Notes under the pieces: model-generated
Seen by the model: the letters and a program-made list of their open reading frames with translations, nothing else
Told to the model about the DNA's origin: nothing
Databases searched by the model: none
Assembly: GCA_964035545.1 (NCBI GenBank)
Contig: OZ037765.1
Span: 25,166,504-25,230,503 of the forward strand
Length of the DNA stretch: 64,000 bases
Origin: Bugula neritina
Taxonomy: Eukaryota; Bryozoa; Gymnolaemata; Cheilostomatida; Bugulidae
Direction of reading: 5' to 3'
Translations under genes and position numbers: made by a program
Shown: one piece after another, positions 38,101 through 52,200 of the stretch
Numbering within the stretch: position 1 is the first letter of the stretch
How the letters are laid out: every line of letters starts with the position of its first letter

Positions 38101-40784
38101 TATTGACCATTGGCTGGGTGTAACTGTGTCTGTTGCTAAATTAAAAGGGGATTCCTAATTAGTCAGTCTGAAACAGTCCAAAAGTTGTAATGACACAATT
38201 TATACAGCACATTAGTTATGCAAACAAATGTTGAACAAAAGTGGCGGGTTTGACCCAATGCCTGACAAGGCAATCAACTCAAATTCTGCCAAGATCTTTC
38301 TTAGCGTGACTAATCATGGAATTGCTTGAGAAAAGAGAAACTTTTCGGCCACCAGTATAATATTTACATGTCTGCTATATACTGCAGTGCAAGGGTATTT
38401 CTACTTGTTTCATTGTGTAATCAAATCTTATAGAGCTTGCTACAACACCAACATCGGTTTATCCAATAGGGTTGCATCATCCGATTTTCTTATGCCGCAG
38501 CTATATTGGCAAAATTTTGCATCGCCTTCGTTTTGATTTTGCTAAAGGTGTTTTGGTCCTTGATGAAACGTTCACAACTGACAAAATCTCATTACTACAG
38601 CCTACACTGGTAGATCAAATAATTTTACATAGTTTCATATTTCTGCTAAAGAACTGGTTGTTAGGTGTTGTTTAGAATACTTAGGACTCACTAAGAATCA
38701 GCTACTACCCAAAATTCTATTCTCTACATAAGTTTAGTAATAGCAACATGCTGTTCCTGCATTTAAGATTATAAAATAAGCTAGTTATTCCAACATTATT
38801 AATGACATTAAATAACTTTGATAATGCCGGTTTTAGTTCTTGAAATACTGTGTGACCCGTTGTTAGATAAATAGCAGTAATCACGGAAATTAGCCTACGT
38901 TACAATAACTCTACACATGTATGCAAACTGAAATAGTTTTATACTAATATGAGAGGTCGATATATGTTTAGCAGACACTTATAAAAGGATTGCAATAGGC
39001 TTTGAGACATAATATTGTACAGTCTATACCTATAGTCTACACATTTTTGCTGTAGCTATGATATCAATTTAGATTATAATGCAGTGAGGCAGTCCTGATA
39101 AGAGACAAAGAGCATATTACCAGCTAGAATGATATTGCATACACCTGAGTATAACATTATTGTAAGTAGATGTAGAAGTAAGACTAACAGCTGCATCCTT
39201 CAATCAGATAAAAAAATGTTGTTTTATATTCTATATTATGAAATTGGATTTGTTCTATTATTTTAACCCAACTATGAAAAGGCTTTTTTTCATAGGACAA
39301 GTATTGCATAAAAAGTACTACCAGGTTATAACTATACTGCGTGTATATCAAAGTATAACCAGTTTGTTTGCTTAGGCTTTTATTTTCCTAATCATAAGAA
39401 GGCGAAAGCAAACAAGAGTTAAGTGACAACTGCATAACTGGATCAGATATTTAGATAATGGGGCACATGCATACACTGTAACTGAAAGAAGCCAACACCC
39501 AGATATGACAAGCTTACCCTAGGGCTTCAATGCATCTTCTTAGTTGACAATAGCATGCAGAGTGATGAGCCCAGTGAAATACACAGTGGAATACTTGCAC
39601 ATTCAATTACATATATAATGCACACTGTACATGTAAATTTATATCATAGATATTATATATACATATTATGAATAAATCTACACAACTGAATATACACAGA
39701 GGTACACAGCTGAAACAAGTTTGGCATTAGACAAAATTATTCTCAAACATGAAAAGGATTTTGCAGAAAAGATCTTGCTTTTTCAATAAATTAAGTAATA
39801 TTATGTTAAACAAATTCTTCAATTTTAATTCTTAAACCCATCTATAATGTAATCTATTGTTAGAGATGAATTAAAAACCTCTAATATAAATCAGCTTTCC
39901 AACAAGTAACTCAAGTTACAACTAAGTTACTAGTTACTAACTACACAAAGCATTTATTTAATTCTTTTATACGAACATATCACAAGGTGCTGAGATTATT
40001 TGTCAGGAGAAAAGATTTTAACCCTTATGATACTCACTCATCTATTGTCAACATGTAGGCTATGTACTCTATACTGCATGTTGTCTAACAATAGACAACT
40101 ACTATCAACATAACCAACTTACATGCATAGGAGTAAATATATGGGAAAAGGGAAGTAAACATAAAGTGTCAAGTAACATTTTCAGCTACCCGATTCAATG
40201 TGTAAAATGCAGGTCAACTACCCACCAGTGAAATAAAAAGACATTAACATTAATTTCCAAAACAGTGGTTTAATAATTCTTAGCAAAATTATCCAGCATC
40301 CCAAGTAAAAATATAGAAGTGCAAAGAAATGTATTTAGTGCAAAAAACTTACAGAAAGAAGAATATATGAGTCCCCTGAATAGAATGAACTGTATTGCTC
40401 TTTGGGCACAGGAACAACTTTGAGTTTCTGTAGCAATTGAAAGATAAAGATAATTTAATAACTTGCAAGTTATTTTAATAAACATTTGATTGTCATTCTC
40501 CAGATGAACAAGTTGCAAGCAATTACTGTCAGCTGATTTCATTTACAGGCTAACAGCAAGTAAAAAGAAAACTTCATGCATTTTAATTATCTTTGCTTGT
40601 GAAATGAGCAAACAATTATTTAATTAAGAATGTTTTTTAAACAAGCCTAAAATGCATCAAATAAATTAGATATAACTTAGAAATTCTGAAAATCAAGTGG
40701 CAACTTTACTTCAATTCTCCATATGATGAAGCAGGGCTTTCCTTTAGGAATAGCCTTCCAAGCAGGATCTGCATCAACTCCCAT
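25769..40784 (-). CDS. VIL1: Villin (six gelsolin repeats plus headpiece)
   Basis: Exons in transcript order: 40784-40710, 40427-40353, 37784-37719, 37605-37469, 36985-36772, 35753-35652, 35459-35271, 33910-33812, 33390-33243, 32952-32852, 32403-32266, 31710-31441, 30212-30073, 28940-28757, 28275-28162, 27916-27794, 27145-27137, 26993-26979, 26156-25971, 25882-25769; they give 832 residues, near the 827 I recall for human villin. The ATG at 40784 has an in-frame TAA upstream. Gelsolin landmarks: [96 protein letters not shown]. The headpiece ends [13 protein letters not shown], matching the family's actin-binding tail. Villins cap, sever, nucleate and bundle actin under calcium control in microvilli and similar protrusions. 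Advillin or another villin-like paralogue is possible. The two tiny exons (27145-27137, 26993-26979) are the least certain part. Confidence 0.95.
27307..27378. repeat. (TGCATGTA)n 8-bp microsatellite
   Basis: About nine perfect units in a villin intron. The repeat accounts for the CIHAYMHT-type minus-strand open frames there. Confidence 0.95.
28361..28600 (+). mobile_element. tRNA-derived SINE, copy 1
   Basis: The head has an A-box-like TGGTCTAATGG at 28373-28383 and a B-box-like GGTTGAGTCC at 28417-28426, the spacing of a tRNA promoter. A body follows that is shared with 36521-36735 (GCATCAGATAACTG..., then ...CATAAACAAACATGAGTTTT). It sits antisense in a villin intron. The head does not fold into a convincing full tRNA, so it is a SINE and not a tRNA gene. 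Confidence 0.8.
31862..32220. repeat. 18/36-bp minisatellite in a villin intron
   Basis: About 20 units of 18 bp alternate between CACAGTATCACCACTGGT and CACAGTACCACTACTAGT, making a 36-bp higher-order dimer. It ends about 45 bp downstream (in transcript sense) of the donor of villin exon 32403-32266. Open frames in both strands ([21 protein letters not shown]) are repeat by-products. Confidence 0.95.
33428..33533. repeat. 10-bp (TATACACAAG)n repeat beside a villin 3' splice site
   Basis: Imperfect decamer units (tatacacaag, tacacatg variants) begin about 37 bases upstream, in transcript sense, of the exon that starts at 33390. Confidence 0.9.
36521..36735 (+). mobile_element. tRNA-derived SINE, copy 2
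   Basis: The head GCCGTGGTCTATGGGTTAAA and the B-box-like GGTTCGGACC (36573-36582) resemble 28361-28426. The body (TAGGAAAAGCATCCAGTC..., then ATAAACTTGCATGAGCTTTT) matches copy 1. It ends about 30 bp from the donor of villin exon 36985-36772, antisense to the gene. Confidence 0.8.
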
Positions 40785-43700
40785 GACAATAGAAGGTGTA
40801 TTATAAAGTTATCTGCAACAAAATAATGCACTAATCAAAGGCATCCAAAATCAAATGGGAAAATCTGCAACTACAAGCTTACGATTTTGTAAAGGAAGAA
40901 AAAATTACCTCCTTTATCTCATTGACAACACCCACCCTTAAATCAATAGCAGTAGACACTAAGAGAACTTGAAGGGTTATGTACTAGTATTGAAGATTGA
41001 ATTATAGCAATATCTTATCTAAATCACATAACATTTTGATAGCATATATTTATTTTACCTATCTCCTTATTTTTTATCAAGATAATTGCGCTTAAAAATT
41101 TTAAATCTAGTTAATTGGAAAAGTGATTAAAGGTTGAAATTGAAAAAAGGATCAAATTTTTGTATTACTAAATTTTTTAATAACATTAAAATAATATTTT
41201 GAGCTACCAGCTTTATAATATTTTATATAATTGATAAGTTAAATTGACTCAAAAATTATTGTTTGAAAGAAAATTTTTAAAATATATAACTTTAAAACAA
41301 GTAGTACAACATAAAGTCATCTAAATATTAAGATTTCCAAACTTAGAAGCTTTATTGCCTAAATCATGTTATACCTTTTAGTTAGCATGCTGGATATAAA
41401 GATATAAAATCAAAAGGTTATGTGTGTTATAATTATTAAGCAGGAAATTCAATAGTCAATGAGTAAATTTACTGTCATTTAATAATAGTCCTTTTTAGTT
41501 GTATACTACACCTGCTACTGTATAAACAATAGTTATAGCCATAGTAAAACCATTAATTATGCACAAAATACATGCAAAAATGCTAAAACTATTTCAACAG
41601 TGACTAAATGGTAACTTAAAATTTTTAAACAGCATGTATTTTAAAACATAAACTATAGGAAAAGCAAAACAAATATTAATATACCTGAACTCACTATAAT
41701 TATATTTACAGTACAATTGTGGTTATATACAACATTTTTTATCCTATTAAAATTTGTAACTACAATTAAAGTAATAAAAACCATGCTGATAGTTATGCTG
41801 CAACTGAGTATAAAAATTTTTTTTATTCAGAGTGACACTTAAAACTAAAAGTTAAGTTTTATATATAATAATAAATATGTATAATAGTAATACTATTAGT
41901 ACATTTATTTGTACTAAATACTCATTCATATTGACTCTTGCAAAAGTAGTCTTAGTCTGGAAGTAAAAACGTGAGCACATCATAACTATAATAACTTCTA
42001 CATACAGTTTAAGTTTTAGCTCATGTTTAACACAAGTGCAAAATTAAATAAACACTTGCAACTATCAGTATCACTATGTTAATATTTTAACGGCTAGCAC
42101 ATAAACTAAAACTATAATTATAATATTAATTAGAAACTAAAAGTAAAAGTTGATTTGAAAATTAGCAAAACTTAAAATAACAAAAATTAAATTATAAAGT
42201 ATTGATAATTTAAAGACTTTATAACTTGATTTAGTAAATTTATAAAAATTATTTTTAATCAAAATTCAGGAGTTGCAGTTGTACGGTAATGTAGCTCAAG
42301 CTGTGTTGTCGGTCTCGAAAATATGCAGCCACTTTATAATGCTTCGCTACCAAATAATAAATTTGTAAAAGAACAGCTTTTATTTTTGAGTGAGCAGCGT
42401 TGAAGCTAAACTATTTAATGTCGTAAGTTCAATTGTTGAACACAAAGATGCTCACCAACTGCTGCTTCATGTATCAAGGCACTTTACATTCAATAATAAC
42501 AATGATCTCCGCGTAGTAAAAATGTTCAATATGTTAAATAATTCAGTTTGCTAAAATTGTATTGCAATGCATTTTAACTTTTTATTTATTTAAATTAACT
42601 TTTATATTTAAATTATATTATTGAGCAATGCTACTAGGCGTTGAATTATTGAAATATTTTTGAAAATATATTCATACATTAAAACCTGAATCAAGTAGAA
42701 AGTGGGTGCGGTTATAGTCTAAAGTAAAATAGTTTAGTCCGAGATTATTGTTGTAGAGTCGTATTTATCTTAAGAGTTATCAGCTTTAATTTAATTAAAA
42801 TTAGATGATACAACTCCAAATAAAATAACCAACCTAGCATAAAGGAAATATCATTTTATTAATTTTTATGGTAAAAATTAGAACTCCAAATATAAAATGC
42901 CAAATACTTTATATTATGATGTTATCACTTATCAGCAATCAAAGTTAAAGGCATGCAGTATCCTTACCAAGTTTTCTTGAGGCTCCCTAAACTCAACAGT
43001 ACCCCCAACCATAATGACCCATTGCATACATGTGAAGTTGTTATTTCATAAGTTTCCATTCTTTCACCATTGAAAAAAGTCAAAACACACAAGTCAGTAT
43101 AGTCATTGTTTATTCAAAATGTTTTATCAATGAAAATAGCTATAATATGTGACTCTTTTGTTTAATTTTCTTAGATTCATGTGCGAATACTATTTTTATG
43201 ATTCATTTCTAGAAGATAAACTATTTTTAACAAATTGGTATTAATATGACACATATTTTTGTGCAGAATGAACACTCAAGCTTGTCATTTATGTTCTATT
43301 TTTAAAATTGGCAGTATGTTCCTTATCTTTTTCTAGTGAATTTTATGATAGAAATGTTCAAAGTTACAGCCTGAAAGTAGAGACCAAAATAAAAAGATTC
43401 AATTGTGATAGAAGATAGGCACTCCACTGTTTCTTTCTGACATAAAACTTTATGAGAATAAGAAACCTGAAAGTTAGTGTTAATATTTTTAGGGAATCTT
43501 AACCATTTTCTACAGATATTGGTTATTGGATATTATTATTGTTATTATATTTTTACTAATGTGTTATATTACCATAATTTATAATATTTATTCTTCAGCA
43601 TATACCTAGTGCTGTATGCATACACATATTGCATTATTAGTTGATCCTATAAGATATGTACAGTTACTGTATATATATTATAATCATATAGATCTACAAT

Positions 43701-46231
43701 TAATTTGTAATTGAAATTGCTATACCATATTATATGATTGGCATACATGACAACAATGTAATGTGCTAACTCACTGTTTTAGAGCTATATGCTACATAGA
43801 CTATATTAAAGGTTGTATATGTTAAAATAAGTTTATAATTCACAGAAAATGAAATTTATCTGCAACAGTATTTTTATGTCGCTGGTGTACTGTTTTTGCT
43901 AAATTAAGTAATTGCGCGTGTATGTCACCATGTTTGATCGTGGTGGTAACCGAGTATAATAATTCCAATAATGGTATACGGAAATCGAGTTGTGAGCCAT
44001 TTATTGAATGATTATTGCTTCAGTTATATGATTGCATAATGTAGGTTATATTATATACAATATATGTATAATAATAATATATAGCCTATTGCATATAATA
44101 TTCATATATTTTATATTCTTCCTGAATCACGGGCTTTCCATGGATCGATCTCGCTCAGATCGATCGTTTTTCCAGAAAAGTGTCAGATCGATCTCGCGGA
44201 GTTGCCTCCTCTCAAGTGAAGGGTACTTTAATAGTATAATTTGTTCATCCATCTGAGTGATTAAAGCTATTGCAGTTGAAAAACAAAATTTTCATGGTCT
44301 AAAATTTAACGCCAGCTATAAACTTTACGCAGCAAAGCTTTTAGTGTGAAGTAATTTAGCCAACTTAAGATAATTAATTTTAATTTTTTAACTTGTCAGC
44401 TTATATAAAATTAATAGCTGTCTTGCAGATTATTCATAAACTTACAGGATTGTTAGGCTTGAAATTATGCAGCAAATAGCTAATGAAAGTAAATTTTACT
44501 AGCCATTTAAATTTAATTTAAACGCTCCCTATTTTTGTACCTTCTAACGCCTATAATTTTATATAATTGAGTTTTTTTAATCATAGTACTGAAAGTCAAA
44601 GTTTTGACATCTGAAAATGTGGCTATCATAATTATTAAGTAATTTGCTTAGTAATTAACAATAAGTTATCATTTTTATTAGCCTTTTTATCGAACATTTT
44701 AGGGAACAGTCTTTTTCTACTTCTCAGATCGATCTGGCGTCTTTCCATTGCCTTGAAATAGATCTGAGTTCGAGCTCTACAGACCGACGGAGATAGATCT
44801 TTGGAAAGCCGGCGTATATGGGCCATGTAATCCATACGTAAATAATGGAGGTATTTCTAAAATGCACAAGTAATTTAAAAATGCGTTATAAAGTTTATTA
44901 ACATTTGAATAAAATGTAAAATGCAACTTTTGCTTGGAAAATATAACAATGCATGCCAAAAATCACAATGGTTATGTACAATTAAGTGCTATTTTGTCAG
45001 GCACGCAGCTATACCAAACATACAATGTCAGCTAGTATTTACAGAGATATGAAAATAAATGATCTTTGTAGAAATTACAAGATATGCAACTAGCCAGTGC
45101 TTATAACAAATCAAACTAAAATAAAATAAGTACACTTTTGCCAGTGCAAAGACAGTAGCAAGAGCAAATAACTAACAAAATTAAGTTTGGTTCCCATTAA
45201 CAACCATAATACAAATATAAAAAATAGTCATAGCTTAATTCCATATTTGAATAGCAAAATTGTGATACAGATAAATTTGAGTAAACTTTCACAAAAATAT
45301 TATGTGTTTATCTTTATGTGAATGAAAGCAGTTACATTGAGCAAATATGTAGCCAGTTGCCTAACACAGAAATTGACCACAATGCCTGGATCCAATGACA
45401 ATTTAAAAACATGTTCATTTCAGTACATAGACCAACAACCTAACAATTTAGGTTCATGAAAAGTAACAGTAAAGAATAACAAAATGAAATCTAGTATCAG
45501 AGGTAGATAATATAGATAATATAAGAGCAAGCTACAGAAAAATAATAAGCATTATTAGTTCCATTGTTTCCAAGTTATAAAAATATATAGGCAACACCTT
45601 GCGAATAAATTGAGGAAAAAATATATGCTGTATGTACGTGTATGTAGCTCCACAGCATATATGTAGGTATGTTATAAGATGATTAAATACTCATATGTAG
45701 TAGAAATATTTTACATGTAGGTAGTTTACAAAGGGAGTAAACTATGTAGTGCCTGGCAGATAACAACTCCTTATCTCGGAGTATAAGCTGATGGAACTCC
45801 TGGCTTTATATGGTGATGTAACTTGTGTAGGCGGTGGCATCAGTGTAAGCCACAGTCTGCTCTAGAAAGTCCCTTCACTGCGCTCATTGGATAATTAGTA
45901 GCCACAAACAGCGTCAGAGTTGTGTCATCTTGCTATACAAGTGGCTGCCAGTCTTTGCCAAGCAGTATATAGAAGCTACAGTCTCAGTATCACAGAGAGC
46001 TGGGTTATGATATGCTAGAAGCATTCACGTTCAACTAAATGATGCATAGATTTAGGAGTAGGGGCTGTTGTTGACGCGCTTCAAATATGTCAACTTACAG
46101 CCAAAGATTGTTGTGGCATATATTATACCTGAGACCATTGGCAGGCATGTATACCAACACCTGTGTGTAGGTAAGTTAGTAGTATTCCCACCCACAGTGT
46201 TGAGTAAAGATTTTTCTTCTCTCTGCTGAAA
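40785..46231. other. Villin 5' flank and phosphatase 3' flank
   Basis: A TTGCAG acceptor (minus strand) at 40813-40818 implies that villin has an untranslated leader exon upstream. A candidate is the stretch ending AACTTG|GTAAGG on the minus strand near 42968, but it is unproven. The rest is very AT-rich and, apart from the element at 44128-44812, holds no exon I can support. The phosphatase 3' UTR must occupy the right end; I could not choose a poly(A) signal. Confidence 0.45.
44128..44812. mobile_element. Non-autonomous inverted-repeat element (MITE-like), copy 2
   Basis: It starts CACGGGCTTTCCATGGATCG and ends TTTGGAAAGCCGG. The core aligns over its whole length with copy 1 at 9738-10516, in the same orientation, with scattered substitutions and small gaps. 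It has fewer AGATCGATCT units at both ends, so it is about 95 bp shorter. There is no transposase frame. Target duplication not resolved. Confidence 0.85.
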
Positions 46232-49200
46232 TTAATGCACTTGGCAGTTCCTCTGATTGAGCATGGTGTAGACATCTCGTTCAGTGCTAAGTTTTTCTAG
46301 ATAAGGAATCATATCTCTCAGTTCAGAGTCACTCATATCATCAAACCAAGAGGTGACGGCCACCTACAGTTTAAAGTAATGTTATTAAAGTCTACATGTT
46401 GCACTATGCCATGTTGAACACTCATTCTAATAATGTATTCAAGCAGCTGTGTGTGTAGCACATCTCTGTGCCAACAATATGTCTATTATCAAATTCAAAT
46501 TCAAAAATTTGATTTATTTGCTCAACTAAAAGCTGGAAATGCAGAACAAGAAAGTAAAAGCCTTGTCATACGAGCCCACTAAAACACTGCAGAAACTTCA
46601 GCAAAATACTAGAATGGATATTGTAGGAAAATTAGCCTGTAGATAGAAGAGCCAGGTTAACAGTGAGAGCCCAATTTACTAGTGATAAGTATATATACAT
46701 ATAATAGGTATAATTATATCTAATATGTAGGCATTAAGCTCTTATAGACCCATCACACAGGTGAGTGTCTAATCAGTTACGTAACCAAATATTTCAACAT
46801 TAAGATAAAATATGGCAGCCTTTACTTGAGTGTGCAGGATTAAATCTAACTATCCATGAGCTATCAGTTATGCCGACATGCATTAGTGAAAACCCATGAA
46901 ACTAGTTTTTGGTTAGAAAAGATTTATAACCTGAATAGCCAAGTTGGCAGAAGAGCTACACTTTCCTTACCTACCTACCTACCCACCCACCCACCTACCT
47001 ACCTACCTACTTTTTCACCTACCTACCTACCCACCCACCTATATATCTACCTACCTGCCTAACTACCTACATACCTACCTACCTACTTACGCACATACCT
47101 GACTGTCTGTCTACCTAACTATAACCTTTGATTACAGGAGATTAGTTTTTGCTAATGCAGGAAATGTGGTGGACAAGAAACACAATATAATAAAGGAAAC
47201 AAGTGGATAGCAAATTGTAAAGTTATTTATCACTTCCTTACGGATAGCACTTGAGAAACCAGTTATGCTAACTTCTCTCATAACTGGTTTCAGATGTTGA
47301 AAAGCTCCTTTGTACATACAAAAAACTATGCATTGGACAATCTATAAAAATTGCACTGGCAAGATGTTCCATGAACCTGACCTTGTCAGTTGGGAAAGCT
47401 TTTCTACCCCCTTTCTTTACCTAGAGATTTCTGAGAACTAGGCTATGTTTGAACTATACAAATTAGATTTGTTCAACTATAAGCAACTCAAGCAATAAAC
47501 AACATGACTTGGCCATCAAAATCTTCTCGAGGAGCCAAGAACAATCATTTACAATGGTGGAACATGAGACATGGGATCATAGTTACATTTACAAACACTC
47601 TGACAAAAGCAAATACTAGTAAAGGTAGTAAACCACCAGCCAAATATTGTTAGCTGTAAAGTATAAGTCAACTTTTATCTGGGAAAATTAATTTCGAAAT
47701 ATCTAGTTGTTTTCATGATAAACAATAGAAACTCACTAGAATACAAAATATAGCCAAAATAACAAGACCTGTGAAACCAGGCCTATAGCTGATAGAGGCA
47801 ACTGAAACTCTGTCTGACCCACACAGATATTGGAATATATCTTTGAATTAAATAATAAGATGTTGAACTCTACATGAGACCCTCCATAGGAGGAAATGCA
47901 GAGCACACTTTAAACCAATCCTCCCCCTTCCCTTCATTAAAGATTATATAATACAGACATCTTTAAAGTAGCATTATATAAAGTGAGTTACACTTACAGC
48001 GTTATCTGGGTGGAACAGGTAGGAAGCAGGTGAATTGTCCACAATCAATATCTGTGATAAGTCCCGGCCCAGCTTACTCAAGTCCTGTTTAAAGAAGACA
48101 TACAAAGTACGCTTTAAATATAATTATTGGTGATGGTTAACAACTTATAGTTACTATTATACAGCAAGAAATTACAACTTACTTCAATTCATAAATACAG
48201 CTAATTAAAAGCTGATAACAACTAGTCCATATTTAGAAACAAGTAATTGTAAGTCAAACTCACTATTACAACAGCAACAGTTAAACCATAGGCAAAGAGT
48301 AATTCCTAAATTAAAACATAATTGATGCAAATTCATTCAGAAAAGACAATCAAACTATAGAAGTTTTTCAGATTTATTCAGTTTGAATGAAAGTTTTCTG
48401 AGAATGTTTCAAATACTAAGAGCTTGGATGACCTATAACACAGTTACAGTAAATCCTGCAGCGCTGCAAATAGCAACTGTTACTTGAAGCTAGCTTTGCA
48501 TTTTGTAATCTGGAACGGCAGTGTTGATAATTTACAGCAAGATAACAGGCTGGCTATACAATCAAGTGCAGCCTGGCAAGCAGGCAAGGTTAAGAGGAGT
48601 CGGTGACCTGTAATTGCATAACATGTGATTCAATACAAAAACAAGTTTATAAGATGAGCTGCAGTCATCCCAAGCAGACACTACGACGAACCTTGACATA
48701 GTTGCCTCTGTGGAACACACAGGACTCTCTGAACAGTCTGGATCTAAACACGCCCCACTTGTCCAGCAAATCAGCTACAGGATCAGCATACTAAAACATA
48801 TAACAAATAATTTCTCAGATAAATAGACAGTCATTATGTCCCAATATTCAGTCTATAGCTGCCCCTTGCCTCAAATACTGTGAATAAAATAGGTGCAGAT
48901 TTACAATCAGATCAGACTACGCATATACTATAACTCAGGGCATCATTATCTAGTTTTGAATTTGACATTCAACGCATTTCTCCAAAAAGCATCTTTCAAA
49001 ATTGATTTCTTGGAAAAGTTGGGAGTGTCAGACATACTATATAAGTGTAACCATTAACTCTGGGTGGTGCTATTTCCATGTATACCCTACATTGTGTTGT
49101 CTGTCACTAGAATTTTTAGAAGACAAATAGAAAGGAGTAACAGTTTAAATGGGCTAGTAGTAAGTTGCTAGTAGGATAAACCTACTACTCTTATTCTACC

Positions 49201-52200
49201 ACATTCACAACATTCCAAGGGATTCTATAGTCAACAGTGTGTACAATGAAAAGAGCAAGGGAAGCAGATATCTAGTATTACCGCTGGGGATATACCAGCA
49301 TACAGCATACCTTTGCAAGACTAGCGGTAAATAGAACACACTCGTAAAGCTCCCCCATTCTTTGCAAATACTCATCTACGTGAGGTCTCTTCAGGACATA
49401 TACCTGGATAACAGGAGAAATGCATCAGTGAACAGAGTGAAAACGGTTTAGTGAACTAGTAATGTGTGTTAGTGTAGTTAGTACTGTGTTAGCGTGGTTA
49501 GTACTGTGTGTTAGTGCAGTTAGTAATGTGTTAGTGTAGTTAGTACTGTTAGTGTAGTTAGTACTGTGTTAGTGTAGTTAGTACTGTGTGTTAGTGTAGT
49601 TAGTACTGTGTTAGTGTAGTTAGTACTGTGTGTTAGTGTAGTTAGTACTGTGTTAGTGTAGTTAGTACTGTGTTAGTGTAGTTAGTACTGTGTGTTAGTG
49701 CAGTTAGTAATGTGTTAGTGTAGTTAGTACTGTTAGTGTAGTTAGTACTGTGTTAGTGTAGTTAGTACTGTGTTAGTGTAGTTAGTACTGTGTTAGTGTA
49801 GTTAGTACTGTGTGTTGGCATTGCCAAGTGGTAACCTACTAGCTATGTTGGCATTTAGTCAATGTGGTGGAATGGGAATTTAGAGCTAAACTCTATAATG
49901 GAGTTAGCATTGGCAAAGCATAACAACTCTGCTGTTTGCCAAAAAATGAACAAAATTAAACTCCATATCAGCCAGCTTGGAACATGGAGACAGACGATTG
50001 ACAAGTTAGATATGTTGAACACAATTCAAGTTATTCCAGAAATCAATAGGCATGTAATCACATGAAGGCAGTGACACTACACACACTGCAAGTAAACCCC
50101 AACTCGGGGTGTAGTACACCAGGGCTGCTAATACACTGAGCTATACTGTATAACAGCTCCACGTAATTCAATTTGTCTAAAGATGTCAACTCAAACTCTT
50201 GCAACTAAGTTAGTAGATGAAGGAATGTTTATTTGGCTTGTAGAAAGTGCTACATGCTATTTTGCACTGCATTCCAACTAGTTAGTGTGAAGAGCGCTAA
50301 GGGGGATACTAAGGGGGTACCCTTACTATGCACTGGACAAGTTTACAAGTATCTAATTATGCTAATGCTGTGGTATCTACTATAATAAGATAGTAACATT
50401 TACCTAGTAATAGTATTTATAGTATTCAGAAAGCAAATTAAGGCACTCCCTGATCTATAAGGTATACTAGCCTAGCATGGATGAAGCATTCCCCAGGGCA
50501 TTAAAGGCAGCGCATGTACACAGTGTTCACATGCTGACTTTAAACCGGAAAGTAAGCTACCAAAGATTCCCGGGACACCGATAGGGTAAAGATAATGCTC
50601 AATACTTACTTGATGCACTGTGCCATCAATTTCCACTGGGACTATGAAATCTGCATTTGAAACTGGCTACAAGATAAAACACATCATAAATTACATTAAA
50701 TAGTTTAATACAATTAAAAACATCCTAACAAATTAGACTTAATACTTGAACACTATGTAAAATATCATATGATACCAGGAACAGTAATAGCACAAGAGCT
50801 CTGCCAAGTAATGAACCGGACCAAGCTAAATTATTCACATAAACTCACAGAGTATCCTATTTAATTGAAGGTATTTTGTATCATCACTTATGATGGCCTG
50901 TATCCGCTTCAACCCCAACTGATTGATAATCTCAACTAATTTTATACTGCAAACCCACTAAGGAGGAACTTTTTCTCCCGAGTAGTGCTGCTTTTATTCC
51001 CCGAAGCAGCAACATCCAACTTCAAACATTGAAATAAGTGGCTATCTTAAAATATCTGCGGGCAAAGTGAATAAAAACCAGAGTTTTGCTGTAGTGCTGG
51101 ACACAAAGTTAAGTTCCAAGTATGAAGGTTCCACATTCCAAGCCTTGCAATTATGAAAGATATATTAAAGTCAATTTGTTTTTAACCACTGAGCATCCAT
51201 AAAATTAGTTTAATTAATGGACAATCATCTTTATAGATATATTATAATATCAACTCACAAGGATATTAACATGTTTTTACCATTATGAACAGCTTAGCAC
51301 ACCCAATACAACCCAACAAAAGACTCCATTGAGAAAAATACAATTCCAATAAAATATGCTAATAGACTAGCTGCACTACCAGTATATTAGCTACTATCAG
51401 TACCAGTGCTTGAAGACACACAGGTGAATCAGACCTGCACTAACTGTCACTATGCTGTCACTACTATGCTGGCAGCCATCTGCCCACACAATACAGTACA
51501 GACAACACAGTACAGACAACACAGTACACACAGCACAGTACACACAGCACAGTACACACAACACAGTACACATAACACAGTACACACAACACAGTACACA
51601 CAACACAGCACACACAGCACAGTACACACAACACAGTATACACAACACAGCACAGTACACACAACACAGCACACACAGCACAGTACACACAACACAGTAC
51701 ACACAACACAGTACACACAGCACAGTACACACAACACAGTACACACAACACAACACAGTACAGACAGCACAGTACACACAACACAGTACGCACAGCACAG
51801 TACACACAACACAGTACAGACAGCACAGTACACACAACACAGTACACACAGCACAGTACACACAACACAGCACAGTACACATATGATGACTTACTTTAAA
51901 GGAGCTGTGTACTAAAGTCTCATCTAAATCTATAACCATACACTTCTTCCCCACGTCAGCCAGCTGTAAACTCGGAAGCAAGTAGTTGTTTTCTGTCCTC
52001 TGTTGTGAAAAGAACTCATAGGTAATTGTCACGGTGAGAATGATAAGTAAGAAAGTAGAGAGTAAAACTTCTTCTAATGTGTATAAATATTGCAAAGGAA
52101 TTATCAACTGGATATAAAAGCTGCTAATGTATTAGAATGCAATGTTATCTTAATACTGAGCTTAGTTTAACAAACTAAACTCTGAATGGGAGATAGAGTA

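Noticed and set aside
38472-38675. 67-residue + strand open frame antisense in a villin intron
   Set aside because: It is isolated, without supporting splice sites or a recognised family.
42960-43010. Coding first exon of villin reading MVGGTVEFREPQENL
   Set aside because: The next exon has an in-frame stop before the villin ATG, so this could at most be an untranslated leader exon.
51397-52107. Cys-rich 236-residue minus-strand open frame and His/Thr-rich + strand frames
   Set aside because: The 14-bp array lacks stops in most frames. The only real coding part is the phosphatase exon at 51895-51999.
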